Below, piece after piece: positions 16,612 to 25,428 of a DNA stretch of 64,000 nucleotides. The stretch comes from DASUAS01 sp963819475 (GTDB taxonomy: Bacteria; Actinomycetota; Acidimicrobiia; IMCC26256; DASPTH01). The notes beneath the pieces are model-generated. The model was given only the letters and a program-made list of their open reading frames with translations, was not told the origin of the DNA and did not search any database. Location of the stretch: the NCBI GenBank assembly GCA_963819475.1, contig CAWFWE010000004.1, forward strand, positions 1,302,001 to 1,366,000. Reading direction: 5' to 3'. Position 1 is the stretch's first letter. Each line of letters starts with the position of its first letter. Both the position numbers and the translations under genes were made by a program.

Positions 16612-18249
16612 ATGACCGACGAAGCGGGGACGACCGGGCTGCAGTTCGAACCGCCGGGGCCCGGAACGTGGACGCTCGATCCTGTGCACTTCCCTCGCCC
16701 GATGACGCGCTACTGGGTCGAGACCCATCCGAGGCCCTTCAAGCGCGGCACCAGCGACTTCGCGCGCTACTACGGCTTGCTCATCGACGGCCGACAGGAA
16801 GAATACGTGAACGGCTTCCCGTACGGTCAGGTGCAGCCGGTGCCGGAGGAGGAGATCCCCCGGCGCCTCGAGCGCGCCGACGAGGTGTTCGCCAAGAAGA
16901 TCTGGCGCGAGCAGTTACGGGAGTGGGACGAGACGAGCAAGCCGAACGCGGTGGCGCAACACCGTGAGATCCAGTCGGTCGATCCGGCATCGCTGTCCGA
17001 CGACGAGCTGGCGGACTACCTGCGTCGCTGCCGCGATCACCACGCGGCGATGATCGCCCAACACATGCGCTACACGGCCAGCGCGATCATCCCGACCGGT
17101 GACTTCCTCGTGCACGTCGGCGACTGGACCGGTCTCTCCCATGCCGAGCTGCTCGGGCTGATGCGCGGGGCAGCGCCCGTGTCGGCCGGCGGGTCGGCGG
17201 AGCTGGAGCAGCTCAAGACGCTCGCCCAGGACCCGGCGGCGACGAAGCTGCTCGAGTCGGACGACGATCCTGCCGCGGTGCTCGACGCGCTCCGCGCGCT
17301 TGGGGACGACAGCGGCGCGGCCGTGACGGGATACCTCGACCTTGTCGGCAACCGGTTGCTCGACGGCTTCGACATCTCGGGGCCGACCGCGCTCGAGATG
17401 CCCGACGCGCTGCTCCGGTCGATCCGGATCGCGGTGTCGGGTCGCGACCTCGAGGGCGCCGATGTGGGCGAGCTCATCGCCGGCGTCCGTGGCCAGGTGC
17501 CCGAGACGAACCGCGAGGAATTCGACGAGTTGCTCGCCGAGGCGCGGCTCATGTACCGGCTCCGCGACGAGCGGGGCGTCTACAGCGACATCTGGGCGTC
17601 CGGGCTCATGCGCCGCGCCGCGCTCGCGGCCGGGCGTCGCCTCGCCGACCGCGGCCGCATCGATGAGCCCGAGCACATCGTCGACGCCGGCGTCGACGAG
17701 ATGTGCGCCATGCTCGCCGGGGCCGAGACGCCGCCGGCGCAGGAGCTCGCGGCGCGGGCGGAGTACCGCGCCACCCACACCGCGAAGGACGCGCCCCCGT
17801 TCCTCGGGACACCGCCGGAGCCGCCGCCGGACCCGTCAGGCCTGCCGCCCGGTATGGGCCGCCTCATGCGCGCCACCGGCCTGGCAATGGACTCGTTGTT
17901 CGGTAGCTCGGACGCGGAGCACGAGCACGACCGCTTGCGCGGTCTCGCGGCGAGCCCGGGGGTGTACGAGGGGCCGGCGCGACTCGTCGGCGGGCCGGCG
18001 GAGTTCGGCCGCATCGTCCAGGGCGACGTGCTCCTGACCCCGGCGACGACGGAGGCCTTCAACATCCTGCTGCCGCTGCTCGGCGCGATCGTCACCGACA
18101 ACGGCGGGTTGCTGTCGCACTCCGCCATCGTGGCCCGGGAGTACGGCATCCCAGGTGTCGTCGGCACACGCGAGGCCACCGAGCGGATCACCGACGGGAC
18201 CCGTGTGCGCGTCGACGGAACGGCGGGCGAGGTCACGGTGCTCGGATGA
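16612..18249 (+). CDS. PEP-utilising-enzyme mobile (swivelling His) domain protein, split PEP-synthase-like subunit A
   Basis: Protein of 545 residues. The last ~85 residues are the PEP-utiliser swivelling domain (PF00391): GDVLLTPATTEAFNILLPLL then GGLLSHSAIVAREYGIPGVVG, in which the His of SHSA is the phosphorylated residue. The first ~430 residues are mostly helical and resemble the substrate-binding middle part of PEP-synthase-like phosphotransferases (rifampin phosphotransferase, phenylphosphate synthase); the substrate is unknown. Its stop overlaps the start of the ATP-binding subunit by four bases, so the two are translationally coupled and must work as one enzyme: ATP to His to substrate. 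It has its own promoter at 16541-16569. Confidence 0.87.
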   Translation: MTDEAGTTGLQFEPPGPGTWTLDPVHFPRPMTRYWVETHPRPFKRGTSDFARYYGLLIDGRQEEYVNGFPYGQVQPVPEEEIPRRLERADEVFAKKIWREQLREWDETSKPNAVAQHREIQSVDPASLSDDELADYLRRCRDHHAAMIAQHMRYTASAIIPTGDFLVHVGDWTGLSHAELLGLMRGAAPVSAGGSAELEQLKTLAQDPAATKLLESDDDPAAVLDALRALGDDSGAAVTGYLDLVGNRLLDGFDISGPTALEMPDALLRSIRIAVSGRDLEGADVGELIAGVRGQVPETNREEFDELLAEARLMYRLRDERGVYSDIWASGLMRRAALAAGRRLADRGRIDEPEHIVDAGVDEMCAMLAGAETPPAQELAARAEYRATHTAKDAPPFLGTPPEPPPDPSGLPPGMGRLMRATGLAMDSLFGSSDAEHEHDRLRGLAASPGVYEGPARLVGGPAEFGRIVQGDVLLTPATTEAFNILLPLLGAIVTDNGGLLSHSAIVAREYGIPGVVGTREATERITDGTRVRVDGTAGEVTVLG

Positions 18250-19499
18250 CCGTCGTCCCGCTCGATGACGCGCGCGAGACGGCCGTCTTCGGGTCCAAGG
18301 CGGTCGGGCTGGGCGATGCAATCCGCGACGGTCTTCCGGTCCCACCCGGGGTCGCGCTCTCCGGTCCGGTGGTGGAGGCGGTCGCGTCCGAGGACACGGA
18401 TGCGATCGCCGCGGTCGCGGACGCGATCCGCGGCCTGGTGGTCCCGCTGGCGGTGCGCTCGTCGGCGGTGGACGAGGACGGTGCGGACGCGAGCTTCGCC
18501 GGCCAACACCTCACGGTGCTCAACGTGCCGTCGGCCGAGGAGGTGCCGACCGCCCTGCAGGAGATCTGGTGGTCGGCGAACTCCGACTCGGCCATCACGT
18601 ACCGCCAACACGTCGGGCTGTTCACCCGGCCCAGCGTCGGCGTGGTGATCCAGACGCTTCTCGATCCCGAGGTCGCCGGGGTCATGTTCACCGAGAACCC
18701 CGTGACCGGCGCCGACGAGCGCGTCATCGAGGCGAGCTGGGGGCTCGGCGAGGCGGTGGTCGCCGGACTGGTGATCCCCGACACGTTTCGCGTCGATCGC
18801 GCCGGCGCGGTGCTCGAGCGGACGCCGGGACTCAAGCGGATCGCGATCCGATCCCTCCCGACCGGCGGCACGGTGCAGGAGGACGTCCCGGTCGAGCGGG
18901 CGGAGCAGGTCACGCTCGACGATGATCAGCTCCAGGAGCTCAACCGGCTGGCGCTGCGCTGCGAGGAGGTCTACGGCAAGGCGCGTGACATCGAGTGGGC
19001 GTTCGCCGACGGGACGCTCTATCTCCTGCAGTGCCGCGCGGTGACGACGGGCTCGTCACACGAGCGCACCACCAGCGAGGCGACGACGGCGGGTGATCCG
19101 GCCGAGGCCCTGCCCGGAGTTTCGCTGTTCGCGGGACTCGACGAGGAGGAGGTGGCGGAGGTCGCCCGCCTCTTCAAGCTGCGTCGCTTCGCCGCTGGCG
19201 AGACCGTGATCCGCGAGGGTTCGGGGGGCGCGGCGTTCTTCCTCATCGACTCGGGCGAAGCCACCGTCTCGATACGCGGTGTCGACCGGGGCGCCCTTGG
19301 ACCCGGCGACTACTTCGGGGAGATCGCGCTCATCGACGAGGGCGAGCGCATGGCGACGATCACCGCCGCGACCGATCTCGTCTGCCACGGACTCACCTAT
19401 TGGGAGTTCCGACCATTGGTGCAGCAGAACGGCACGATCGGATGGAAGTTGCTGCAGTCGATGGCACGGATGCTGCGAGACGCACAGCACGATCACTGA
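18246..19499 (+). CDS. PEP-synthase-type ATP-grasp subunit fused to a cyclic-nucleotide-binding domain
   Basis: Protein of 417 residues. Residues 1-~270 are the PEP synthase/PPDK ATP-binding domain (PF01326), with GSKAVGLGDAI, the VRSSAVDEDGADASFAGQ block, GVMFTENPVTG and a closing IEWAFADGTLYLLQCRAV. Residues ~285-410 are a cNMP-binding domain (LFAGLDEEEVAEVARLF, then the phosphate-binding cassette YFGEIALIDEGERMATI, with the expected Glu and Arg). It lacks the His domain, which is supplied by the upstream gene. Fusion to a cNMP sensor suggests that phosphotransfer is gated by cyclic nucleotide. The 3' end overlaps the convergent ThuA gene by seven bases. Confidence 0.9.
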   Translation: MTVVPLDDARETAVFGSKAVGLGDAIRDGLPVPPGVALSGPVVEAVASEDTDAIAAVADAIRGLVVPLAVRSSAVDEDGADASFAGQHLTVLNVPSAEEVPTALQEIWWSANSDSAITYRQHVGLFTRPSVGVVIQTLLDPEVAGVMFTENPVTGADERVIEASWGLGEAVVAGLVIPDTFRVDRAGAVLERTPGLKRIAIRSLPTGGTVQEDVPVERAEQVTLDDDQLQELNRLALRCEEVYGKARDIEWAFADGTLYLLQCRAVTTGSSHERTTSEATTAGDPAEALPGVSLFAGLDEEEVAEVARLFKLRRFAAGETVIREGSGGAAFFLIDSGEATVSIRGVDRGALGPGDYFGEIALIDEGERMATITAATDLVCHGLTYWEFRPLVQQNGTIGWKLLQSMARMLRDAQHDH

Positions 19500-20204
19500 G
19501 GCGCGCAGGCACCGGGCGCGGCCAATGCCCATTCCAGACCCCCGGCCACATGACAGAGGTACGCGGGACTCTCCCATGCCCGTCGGGAAGTGGCCGAGGC
19601 TCGTCGAGAAGACGCGACCCGTGCCTTCGTCGAAGCACCAGGCGAGCGGATAGCCGAAGGACGGCGGCCGCGCGCCGGTCGCAGTCAGATCGAGCTGACC
19701 GTCGCGAACCTGCAGCAGGACCTGGGCGTCAGGTCGGAGGTCGCGGAACTGGTACACCTCGTCGTGCCACTCCCAGGTGTCGCCCAGATGGGCGACCGCG
19801 GGATGTGCGGTGTCCAGCACGTCGGCGGTGAACGTCTGCGTCCACGGGTGCCCGTCGAAGCGTGCGCCGACGAGCTCACCGTAGGCAGCCCATCCGTAGC
19901 ACGAGTCGGTGGCGGAGTGGATGGCGAGCAACGCGAGCGCGCCGTCGCGCACGCGGCGGCGGATGGTGTCCCGTTGTTCTTCGCTCCATGGCGTCTCACC
20001 GATCGTGAACAGCGCAAGGGCGCGCGCTCGGCGCAGCACGTCGACGTCCAGGGCGCGGACGTCGACGACTCGACGAGTGGCCAGGCCGTGCAGCTCGCCG
20101 ATCTGCGCCACGCCGACGGCGGCCTGGTCGAGCACCCCGTGCACGCCGGCGGGACCGTCGCGGTACGGCGCGACCTGCGTGACGAACAGCATCTCGGCGA
20201 CCAC
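19493..20204 (-). pseudogene. ThuA-like domain protein, frameshifted near the C-terminus
   Basis: Glutamine-amidotransferase-like ThuA protein (PF06283). Visible motifs are LALFTIGETPW, LLAIHSATDSCYGWAAYGEL, GARFDGHPW and the late FDEGTGRVFSTSLGHFPTGM. At about 19577, after GHFPTGM, the frame must change by +1 to give the expected ending ESPAYLCHVAGGLEWAL and a TGA at 19493. Removing one G of the ggg run there restores about 236 residues. Read without correction, the frame runs antisense through the neighbouring gene. It lies 39 bases downstream of the CoA-transferase gene and is likely in its operon. Confidence 0.82.
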
Positions 20205-20243
20205 CTGCGCACGGTAGCCCCGGCGGCGGCCTGCAGCCTGGTG

Positions 20244-21395
20244 TCAGCCGATGACGCCGGCGGCGCGGAGCTTCTCGACCTCGCCGGCGTCGAATCCGTG
20301 CTCGGACAGGATGCGATCGTTGTCGGCGCCCGGCTCCGGCGCCGAACGGCCGAGCGCGCCCGGCGTCCGGCTGAACCGCACCGGCGGCGCCACCTGGTGG
20401 TGGCCGTGAGCGTCGACGAAGCAGTCCCGCTCCGCGTTGTGCGGGTAGGAAGGTGCCTCCACCATGCTGAGGACGGGCGTGACGCAGGCGTCCCGCGTCG
20501 CGAAGATGTCCTCCCACTGGCTACGGGTCTTCGTCCGGAAGACCTCCTCGAACACGACCTGGAGGTCCGTCCACTGCGACTGGTCGTTCTGCGTCGCGAC
20601 GAGCGCGGGGTCGAGACCGAGCCCGTCGATCAGGTCGGCGTAGAATTTGTTCTCGACCGCGCCGACCGCCACATAGCCGCCGTCGAGGGTCTCGTAGCAC
20701 CGGTAGAACGGCGCGCCGCCCTGAGGCTGGTTCGCGCCCCGCTCGTCGATCCAGTGGTCCGCGTCGCGCATGGCGTAGAAGAGCGCCATCAGCGCGAGCG
20801 CGCCGTCGGACATCGCCGACTCGACCACCTGACCGCGCCCGCTGCGGTGTCGCTCGTTCAGCGCCGCGAGCACACCCATCGCCAGCATCATCGCCCCGCC
20901 GCCGAAGTCGCCCACGAGGTTCAGCGGCACCGGCGGTGGCGTGCCCTTCGTTCCCATCGCCTCGAGCGCGCCGGTGATCGAGATGTAGTTGAGGTCGTGG
21001 CCGCCCTTGTCGGCCAGCGGTCCTGACGACCCCCAGCCGGTCATGCGGCCGTAGACGAGCTTCGGGTTGCGGGCGAGGCACTCGTCGGGACCGACGCCGA
21101 GGCGCTCGGCCACCCCGGCGCGGTAGCCCTCGACCAGGACGTCGGCCGACTCGACCAGGCGGAAAAGCACCTCGCGACCCGCCGCTTGGCCCAGGTCGAG
21201 GGTCAACGACTCCTGCCCGCGGAAGATCCAGAGGTGGGGGCCGATCCGCGTCGCCGATCGCGCCACCGGATCGACGCGGATGATGCGGGCACCCAGGTCG
21301 GCGAACAACATCGCGAGCAACGGCAGTGGTCCGATGCCGCCGAGCTCGAGGACGGTGATGTCGGCGAGCGGCCCGGGCGCCTTCGTCTGGTCCAT
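20244..21395 (-). CDS. CaiB/BaiF family CoA transferase (alpha-methylacyl-CoA racemase-like)
   Basis: Class III CoA transferase of 383 residues. The N-terminus ITVLELGGIGPLPLLAMLFADLGARIIRVD is close to alpha-methylacyl-CoA racemases (Amacr). LDLGQAAGREVLFRLVESADVLVEGYR and the later DLNYISITGAL and GDFGGGAMMLAMGVLAAL also fit. The catalytic Asp is expected in the GHDLNY segment. It may epimerise 2-methyl-branched acyl-CoAs, as in sterol side-chain or branched-fatty-acid breakdown, or move CoA between acids. The ATG at 21395 is where the family homology begins. Confidence 0.9.
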   Translation of the reverse strand: MDQTKAPGPLADITVLELGGIGPLPLLAMLFADLGARIIRVDPVARSATRIGPHLWIFRGQESLTLDLGQAAGREVLFRLVESADVLVEGYRAGVAERLGVGPDECLARNPKLVYGRMTGWGSSGPLADKGGHDLNYISITGALEAMGTKGTPPPVPLNLVGDFGGGAMMLAMGVLAALNERHRSGRGQVVESAMSDGALALMALFYAMRDADHWIDERGANQPQGGAPFYRCYETLDGGYVAVGAVENKFYADLIDGLGLDPALVATQNDQSQWTDLQVVFEEVFRTKTRSQWEDIFATRDACVTPVLSMVEAPSYPHNAERDCFVDAHGHHQVAPPVRFSRTPGALGRSAPEPGADNDRILSEHGFDAGEVEKLRAAGVIG

Positions 21396-21450
21396 CGCCC
21401 CACAATGCCAAGAACCTCGGCTCGGCGCCCGTCGAGCAGTGGATGCGCCC

Positions 21451-22617
21451 TCAGGTGCGGAAGCGCCACGCGAGATGGTCGCGGCGGGCCGTGATCTCGG
21501 CGCGGCGTTGCTCGGCACCGACCGTCGGCGTGTCGGGCGGCACGGCGTTCCGCACGGCCGCCAGCTTCACGACCTGGGTCGACGGCGACGGCGGATCACC
21601 CGTCGGCCAGAACCATCGGAGCGTGAGCAGGGCCTCCCGACGACCCTCGGTGTCGAGCCAGTTCGGCACACCCGGGTCGTCATGCGCGACCACGACGCGG
21701 ATGCGGCCGTCGTCGGAGACGCGGGTCTGCGTGTGGTTGCGACTGGTGACGCGTGTCGCGTACTCCAACGCCTCCCACCACGCGAGGTTGTAGAGGTGGA
21801 AGCTCCAGTAGCGGCTCTGCGGGATGTCGCAGTCGACGACCAGTGCCTCGTCGGGCGCGAGGTCGAAGAAGCAGAACGCGTACTTCGCCGCCTTGAGCCC
21901 CCGCTTGACGTCGTAGCCGCCGCCGAACTCGTTGTCCTGCTGGCCGGCGCGCGCGTCGAGCATGTACTGGTTCCAGTAGGTGAGTGAACGGTGCAGGTGG
22001 GTGGCCGCCTCGTCGAGCCCGAAGGCGAGGTCGGCAGTGGAGAACCGGTCGGGCGGGCCGTCGGCGTCGAGACACTCGATGGTGAAGACGGCCGGCTCCC
22101 GCGGCTGCCAGTCGAAGTAGTACTCGCGAATCGACACGGAGAGGGCGCCGTCGGGGAGCGGCACGCGGTTCGGCTCGTCGCCTTCACCACCGAGGAGGAT
22201 CTCGAAGTCGTCGCCGGGACCCAGGCCGAGATCGTGCGCACTGAGCTCCGCGATCGTGCCCGAGCCCTCCATGTGCATGAAGTTGCGGCGGATGGCGAGG
22301 ATGAAGTCCTCGCAGGAGTGCATCCGGCCGACGATGCGGTAGCGGAGCGAGGGGTCGACGCGGGCGTGACGGTAGACGTTGTCGGCGTTCGGGCCGCCCC
22401 ACTGCAGCACGAGGTCGTTCTGCCGCTGGAACGCCGGCGCGCGCGGGTCCTGGTGGCCGACCGACCAGGCCAACCAGCAAGCGGCCTGTAGTGCGAGGTG
22501 ACGGAGCCCCTCGGTGTGGTCGGCGTCGGTGATGGGGAACGGCGGCCGAGTGATCGCGGTGCCGAGCTCGTCGAGCCGGCCGACGAACTGCTGCCAGCGC
22601 GCCAGGTCGTCGGTCAT
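21451..22617 (-). CDS. DUF1214-type domain protein of unknown function
   Basis: Protein of 388 residues. The second half resembles DUF1214 (PF06742): SRYWSFHLYNLAWWEALEY, a tract with NHTQTRVSDDGRIRVVVAHDDPG, then PNWLDTEGRREALLTLRWFWP. These are typical of proteins often found beside fatty-acid or steroid catabolism genes in actinobacteria. No catalytic residues are known. The ATG at 22617 begins the conserved part; the codons upstream belong to the intergenic end of the sulfotransferase gene. It is co-directional with the genes at 20244-26598. Confidence 0.75.
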   Translation of the reverse strand: MTDDLARWQQFVGRLDELGTAITRPPFPITDADHTEGLRHLALQAACWLAWSVGHQDPRAPAFQRQNDLVLQWGGPNADNVYRHARVDPSLRYRIVGRMHSCEDFILAIRRNFMHMEGSGTIAELSAHDLGLGPGDDFEILLGGEGDEPNRVPLPDGALSVSIREYYFDWQPREPAVFTIECLDADGPPDRFSTADLAFGLDEAATHLHRSLTYWNQYMLDARAGQQDNEFGGGYDVKRGLKAAKYAFCFFDLAPDEALVVDCDIPQSRYWSFHLYNLAWWEALEYATRVTSRNHTQTRVSDDGRIRVVVAHDDPGVPNWLDTEGRREALLTLRWFWPTGDPPSPSTQVVKLAAVRNAVPPDTPTVGAEQRRAEITARRDHLAWRFRT

Positions 22618-22663
22618 CGCTCCCGCTCCTGGCTCGGCGGGATCCCCGCCCCCTGACGCGCGC

Positions 22664-23932
22664 TCACGGCAGCGGTTCCTCCGGGATCGAGAAGTGACGC
22701 TGGTAGCGCGCGAACCGCTCGCGTTCGACCACCGGGTCGAGTGCGAGGTCGGCGAACGAGTACTCGTGCGCACCGTGCTGGTCCTTCGGCCGGCCGGCGA
22801 GGTAGTCGCGCATGGCCTGCGCGGTGTCGGGCGGCAACGGCCGCCCGAGCGCGGTGTAGAGCTGACCGATCACGCCGATCTGGTCCTGCATGAAGTCGGC
22901 GTAGTGCACGTGGTGCACGCGTGCGGGATCGAGGGTACCGTCGGTTGACGCGGTGACCAGACCGTCGAGCGCATCCGTCCACATGCGCTCGTGGTACCGG
23001 CCGACCTCGGCGAAGTCGACCTTGTCGCTGTGCGCCCACCGCAGCGTGGCAACCAGGCTGGTGAGCGAGGCGAGCACGGTGAGCGGGTCGCGGTGGGTGA
23101 TCGCGAGCCGGGCATCCGGGTAGACGGCGAAGAGCGTGGGCAGCGCGCTCAGGTGCACCGGCGACTTCAGCACCCAGTGCACGTGACGGAAGCGGCGTTG
23201 CAGGATCTGCAGCACGAGCCGGTGCGCGTCGTACGCGGGCCGCATGTCGCAGCGCTCGTACCAGTCGACGTACGACGGCACGTGGTACCGAGCGGTGAAC
23301 TCCTCGGACCGGAACGCGAACGACATCGCCGACAGGCATTCCTTGTGCATGCGACCCCGGTACACGTGGATGGCGTCGAGCTCTCCGGCGACCTGGCCGG
23401 GGAGCCGGAGCTCGCGGTCGGCCAACGGGATGCGGGCGTCTGCCGCGAACTCGTCCGGGTCGGGACCGGGCGGCGGGACCGGGCGCAGCAGCTCCCAGCC
23501 CTCGGGCACGCGTGAGGCCGGGTCCTGCGCGAGCAACGCGTGCAGGATGGTCGTGCCGGTGCGCGGTGCCCCGGTCACGAACCACGGCTCGGGGATCTCC
23601 TCGTCGACCACCCCCGGGTCGTCGCGCACGTACTGCGCCAGCTGGATCCGCACCTCGAGGAAGCGCAGGAGGAAGCGCCGCGTCATCCAGCGGCCCATGA
23701 CGGTGAGGTCGGCCTCCTCCTCGAGCGCCGGCAGCAGCACGTCGAGGGGCTCGAGGAAGTCGTCGCTCCCGAAGTCGGCGATACCACCGTCGGCGAGGCC
23801 GAACGTGGCGCGCGCCTCGGACAACAGGGCGTCGCGGGCCAAGGGCATCTCCGCCACCTCGGCGATGGGAAGGATGCGACCGTCGTTGACGGCACGCACC
23901 CAGTCCGGTCGCGGCGGCGGCTCCCAGGTCAC
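22664..23932 (-). CDS. sulfotransferase family protein
   Basis: PAPS-dependent sulfotransferase-type protein of 422 residues. The 5'-phosphosulfate loop is FVTGAPRTGTTILHALLAQDP near residue 115-135. The 3'-phosphate region is WVLKSPVHLSALPTLFAVYPDA and ITHRDPLTVLASL near 255-290. Its substrate is unknown; relatives modify lipids or sterols. The GTG start at 23932 lies inside the first two bases of the 87-bp repeat array, so the array supplies its upstream leader and any ribosome-binding site (a ggag-type sequence). PAPS could come from cysDNC at 38-41 kb. Confidence 0.85.
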   Translation of the reverse strand: MTWEPPPRPDWVRAVNDGRILPIAEVAEMPLARDALLSEARATFGLADGGIADFGSDDFLEPLDVLLPALEEEADLTVMGRWMTRRFLLRFLEVRIQLAQYVRDDPGVVDEEIPEPWFVTGAPRTGTTILHALLAQDPASRVPEGWELLRPVPPPGPDPDEFAADARIPLADRELRLPGQVAGELDAIHVYRGRMHKECLSAMSFAFRSEEFTARYHVPSYVDWYERCDMRPAYDAHRLVLQILQRRFRHVHWVLKSPVHLSALPTLFAVYPDARLAITHRDPLTVLASLTSLVATLRWAHSDKVDFAEVGRYHERMWTDALDGLVTASTDGTLDPARVHHVHYADFMQDQIGVIGQLYTALGRPLPPDTAQAMRDYLAGRPKDQHGAHEYSFADLALDPVVERERFARYQRHFSIPEEPLP

Positions 23933-24301
23933 GCTCCGCTCAGTTCCCCGCTCTCGGTGCTTCGCACCGGGCCGCTCAGGCCACGCTCCGCTGCGAGCCG
24001 GGATACCCGGCTCGCGGACGCTCCGCTCAGTTCCCCGCTCTCGGTGCTTCGCACCGGGCCGCTCAGGCCACGCTCCGCTGCGAGCCGGGATACCCGGCTC
24101 GCGGACGCTCCGCTCAGTTCCCCGCTCTCGGTGCTTCGCACCGGGCCGCTCAGGCCACGCTCCGCTGCGAGCCGGGATACCCGGCTCGCGGACGCTCCGC
24201 TCAGTTCCCCGCTCTCGGTGCTTCGCACCGGGCCGCTCAGGCCACGCTCCGCTGCGAGCCGGGATACCCGGCTCGCGGACGCTCCGCTCAGTTCCCCGCT
24301 C
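23931..24301. repeat. 87-bp tandem repeat array (4 perfect copies plus 23 bp)
   Basis: Copies start at 23931, 24018, 24105 and 24192, with a partial fifth at 24279. No difference is seen between the four full copies. Each unit has two hairpins: cggtgc-ttc-gcaccg (first at 23955-23969) and a 10-bp stem gcgagccggg with an ata loop (first at 23993-24015). The period is a multiple of three and lacks stops in several frames. The array exactly fills the gap between two minus-strand genes: it ends in the stop codon of the kinase gene and in the start codon of the sulfotransferase gene. Confidence 0.95.
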
Positions 24302-25403
24302 ACTGTGCCTCGGCTCGCTCGACCATCTCCTCGAGCAGGCTGCGGAACATGATGACGTCGTCGAGGTCGTCGGGCGGCTCCGCGTCGCCGTACGCCACCG
24401 TCCGCCACGTCGTGCGGATCGACACGATGGCGAATCGCTGCGCCGCGAACATCTCGAACCACTCGAGGTCGTGCACCTCGCGCCCCGACTCCTCGGCGTA
24501 GATCTCGGCGACGCGCTCGCGCTGGAGGAACCCGTCGAGGCACGGCATGCCGTACTTGCGGGTGAGGTCCTCGAAGAAGCGGTTGAGGAAGATCATCCAG
24601 CCCACGTCGATCTCGGCGGGCCCGAGGGCGGCCATCTCCCAGTCGAGCACCGCGACCGGCGCGAAGTCGCGGAACATCATGTTGCCGATGCGGCTGTCGC
24701 CCCAATTCAGGACGGTCGGTCCTTCGCGCGGCCTTGACTTGTCGAGGGCGGCGAAGGTCCGCTCGATCAGCGGCACCCGCTGGCCTTCGCGCGCCCAGTC
24801 GTAGTACCAGCGCTGGTATTGGAGGTGCTGATCGAGCGCGCCGGCGGCGAACTGCGGACGGTCGAGGAACGCGAGATCGTGGCGCTCCGGCGTGAGCGCG
24901 TGCAGCCGTGCCAGCACGCGCACCGCCTCGCGCTCGAGCTTGCGCTGGTTCTCGGGCGCGGCCTCGAACAACCACCCGGCCATGGTGTACGGCGGGATGT
25001 CGGACGGCACGATGCCGTCGACGCGGCGCATGAGGAGGAAGGGCGACCCGAGCCACTCGGGGTCGGTCTCGTGGGTGAGGACCTCCGGCACCGGCACGTC
25101 GGTGTGCTCGGCGACGGTCTGCATGACCTTCCGTTGCAGGTCGAGGTCGTACTCGGGGAACACCTGGAACTGCTGCGACGCGAGTGGCGCCAACCGGGCG
25201 ACGTAGCGCTCTGCGGGGCCGTCGGCCGGTTGCACGGTGAACAGCAGCGTCTCGCTCGACATGCCGCTGCCCTCGGGTGCGGTCACGTCGACGACCGAGG
25301 CGCCGGCTGCCATGTGCTCCGTCCACCACTTCTCGATCCGCTCGGTCATGGCGGCGGGATCGCTGCGCCACGGCGTCGAGATGGTCGGTTCGTCGGTCGT
25401 CAT
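24300..25403 (-). CDS. APH-fold phosphotransferase family protein (ACAD10-N/LvaA-like kinase)
   Basis: Kinase-fold protein of 367 residues. It shows LLFTVQPADGPAERYVARLAP (nucleotide-binding lobe), the catalytic loop LNWGDSRIGNMMFRD (a variant of HGD..N, with His replaced by Asn but Asp and Asn kept) and the metal-binding VLDWEMAALG. Such proteins phosphorylate small hydroxylated molecules. Direct coupling with an acyl-CoA dehydrogenase gene 26 bases upstream recalls LvaA/LvaC and the ACAD10/11 fusions, which phosphorylate 4-hydroxyacyl-CoA before elimination. The final stop codon lies at the edge of the repeat array. Confidence 0.87.
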   Translation of the reverse strand: MTTDEPTISTPWRSDPAAMTERIEKWWTEHMAAGASVVDVTAPEGSGMSSETLLFTVQPADGPAERYVARLAPLASQQFQVFPEYDLDLQRKVMQTVAEHTDVPVPEVLTHETDPEWLGSPFLLMRRVDGIVPSDIPPYTMAGWLFEAAPENQRKLEREAVRVLARLHALTPERHDLAFLDRPQFAAGALDQHLQYQRWYYDWAREGQRVPLIERTFAALDKSRPREGPTVLNWGDSRIGNMMFRDFAPVAVLDWEMAALGPAEIDVGWMIFLNRFFEDLTRKYGMPCLDGFLQRERVAEIYAEESGREVHDLEWFEMFAAQRFAIVSIRTTWRTVAYGDAEPPDDLDDVIMFRSLLEEMVERAEAQ

Positions 25404-25428
25404 CGTCCCCCCTGGACGCGCTGCACGG

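Noticed and set aside
23931..24301. CRISPR array
   Set aside because: Units are identical along their whole 87 bp with no variable spacers, and no cas genes are near.
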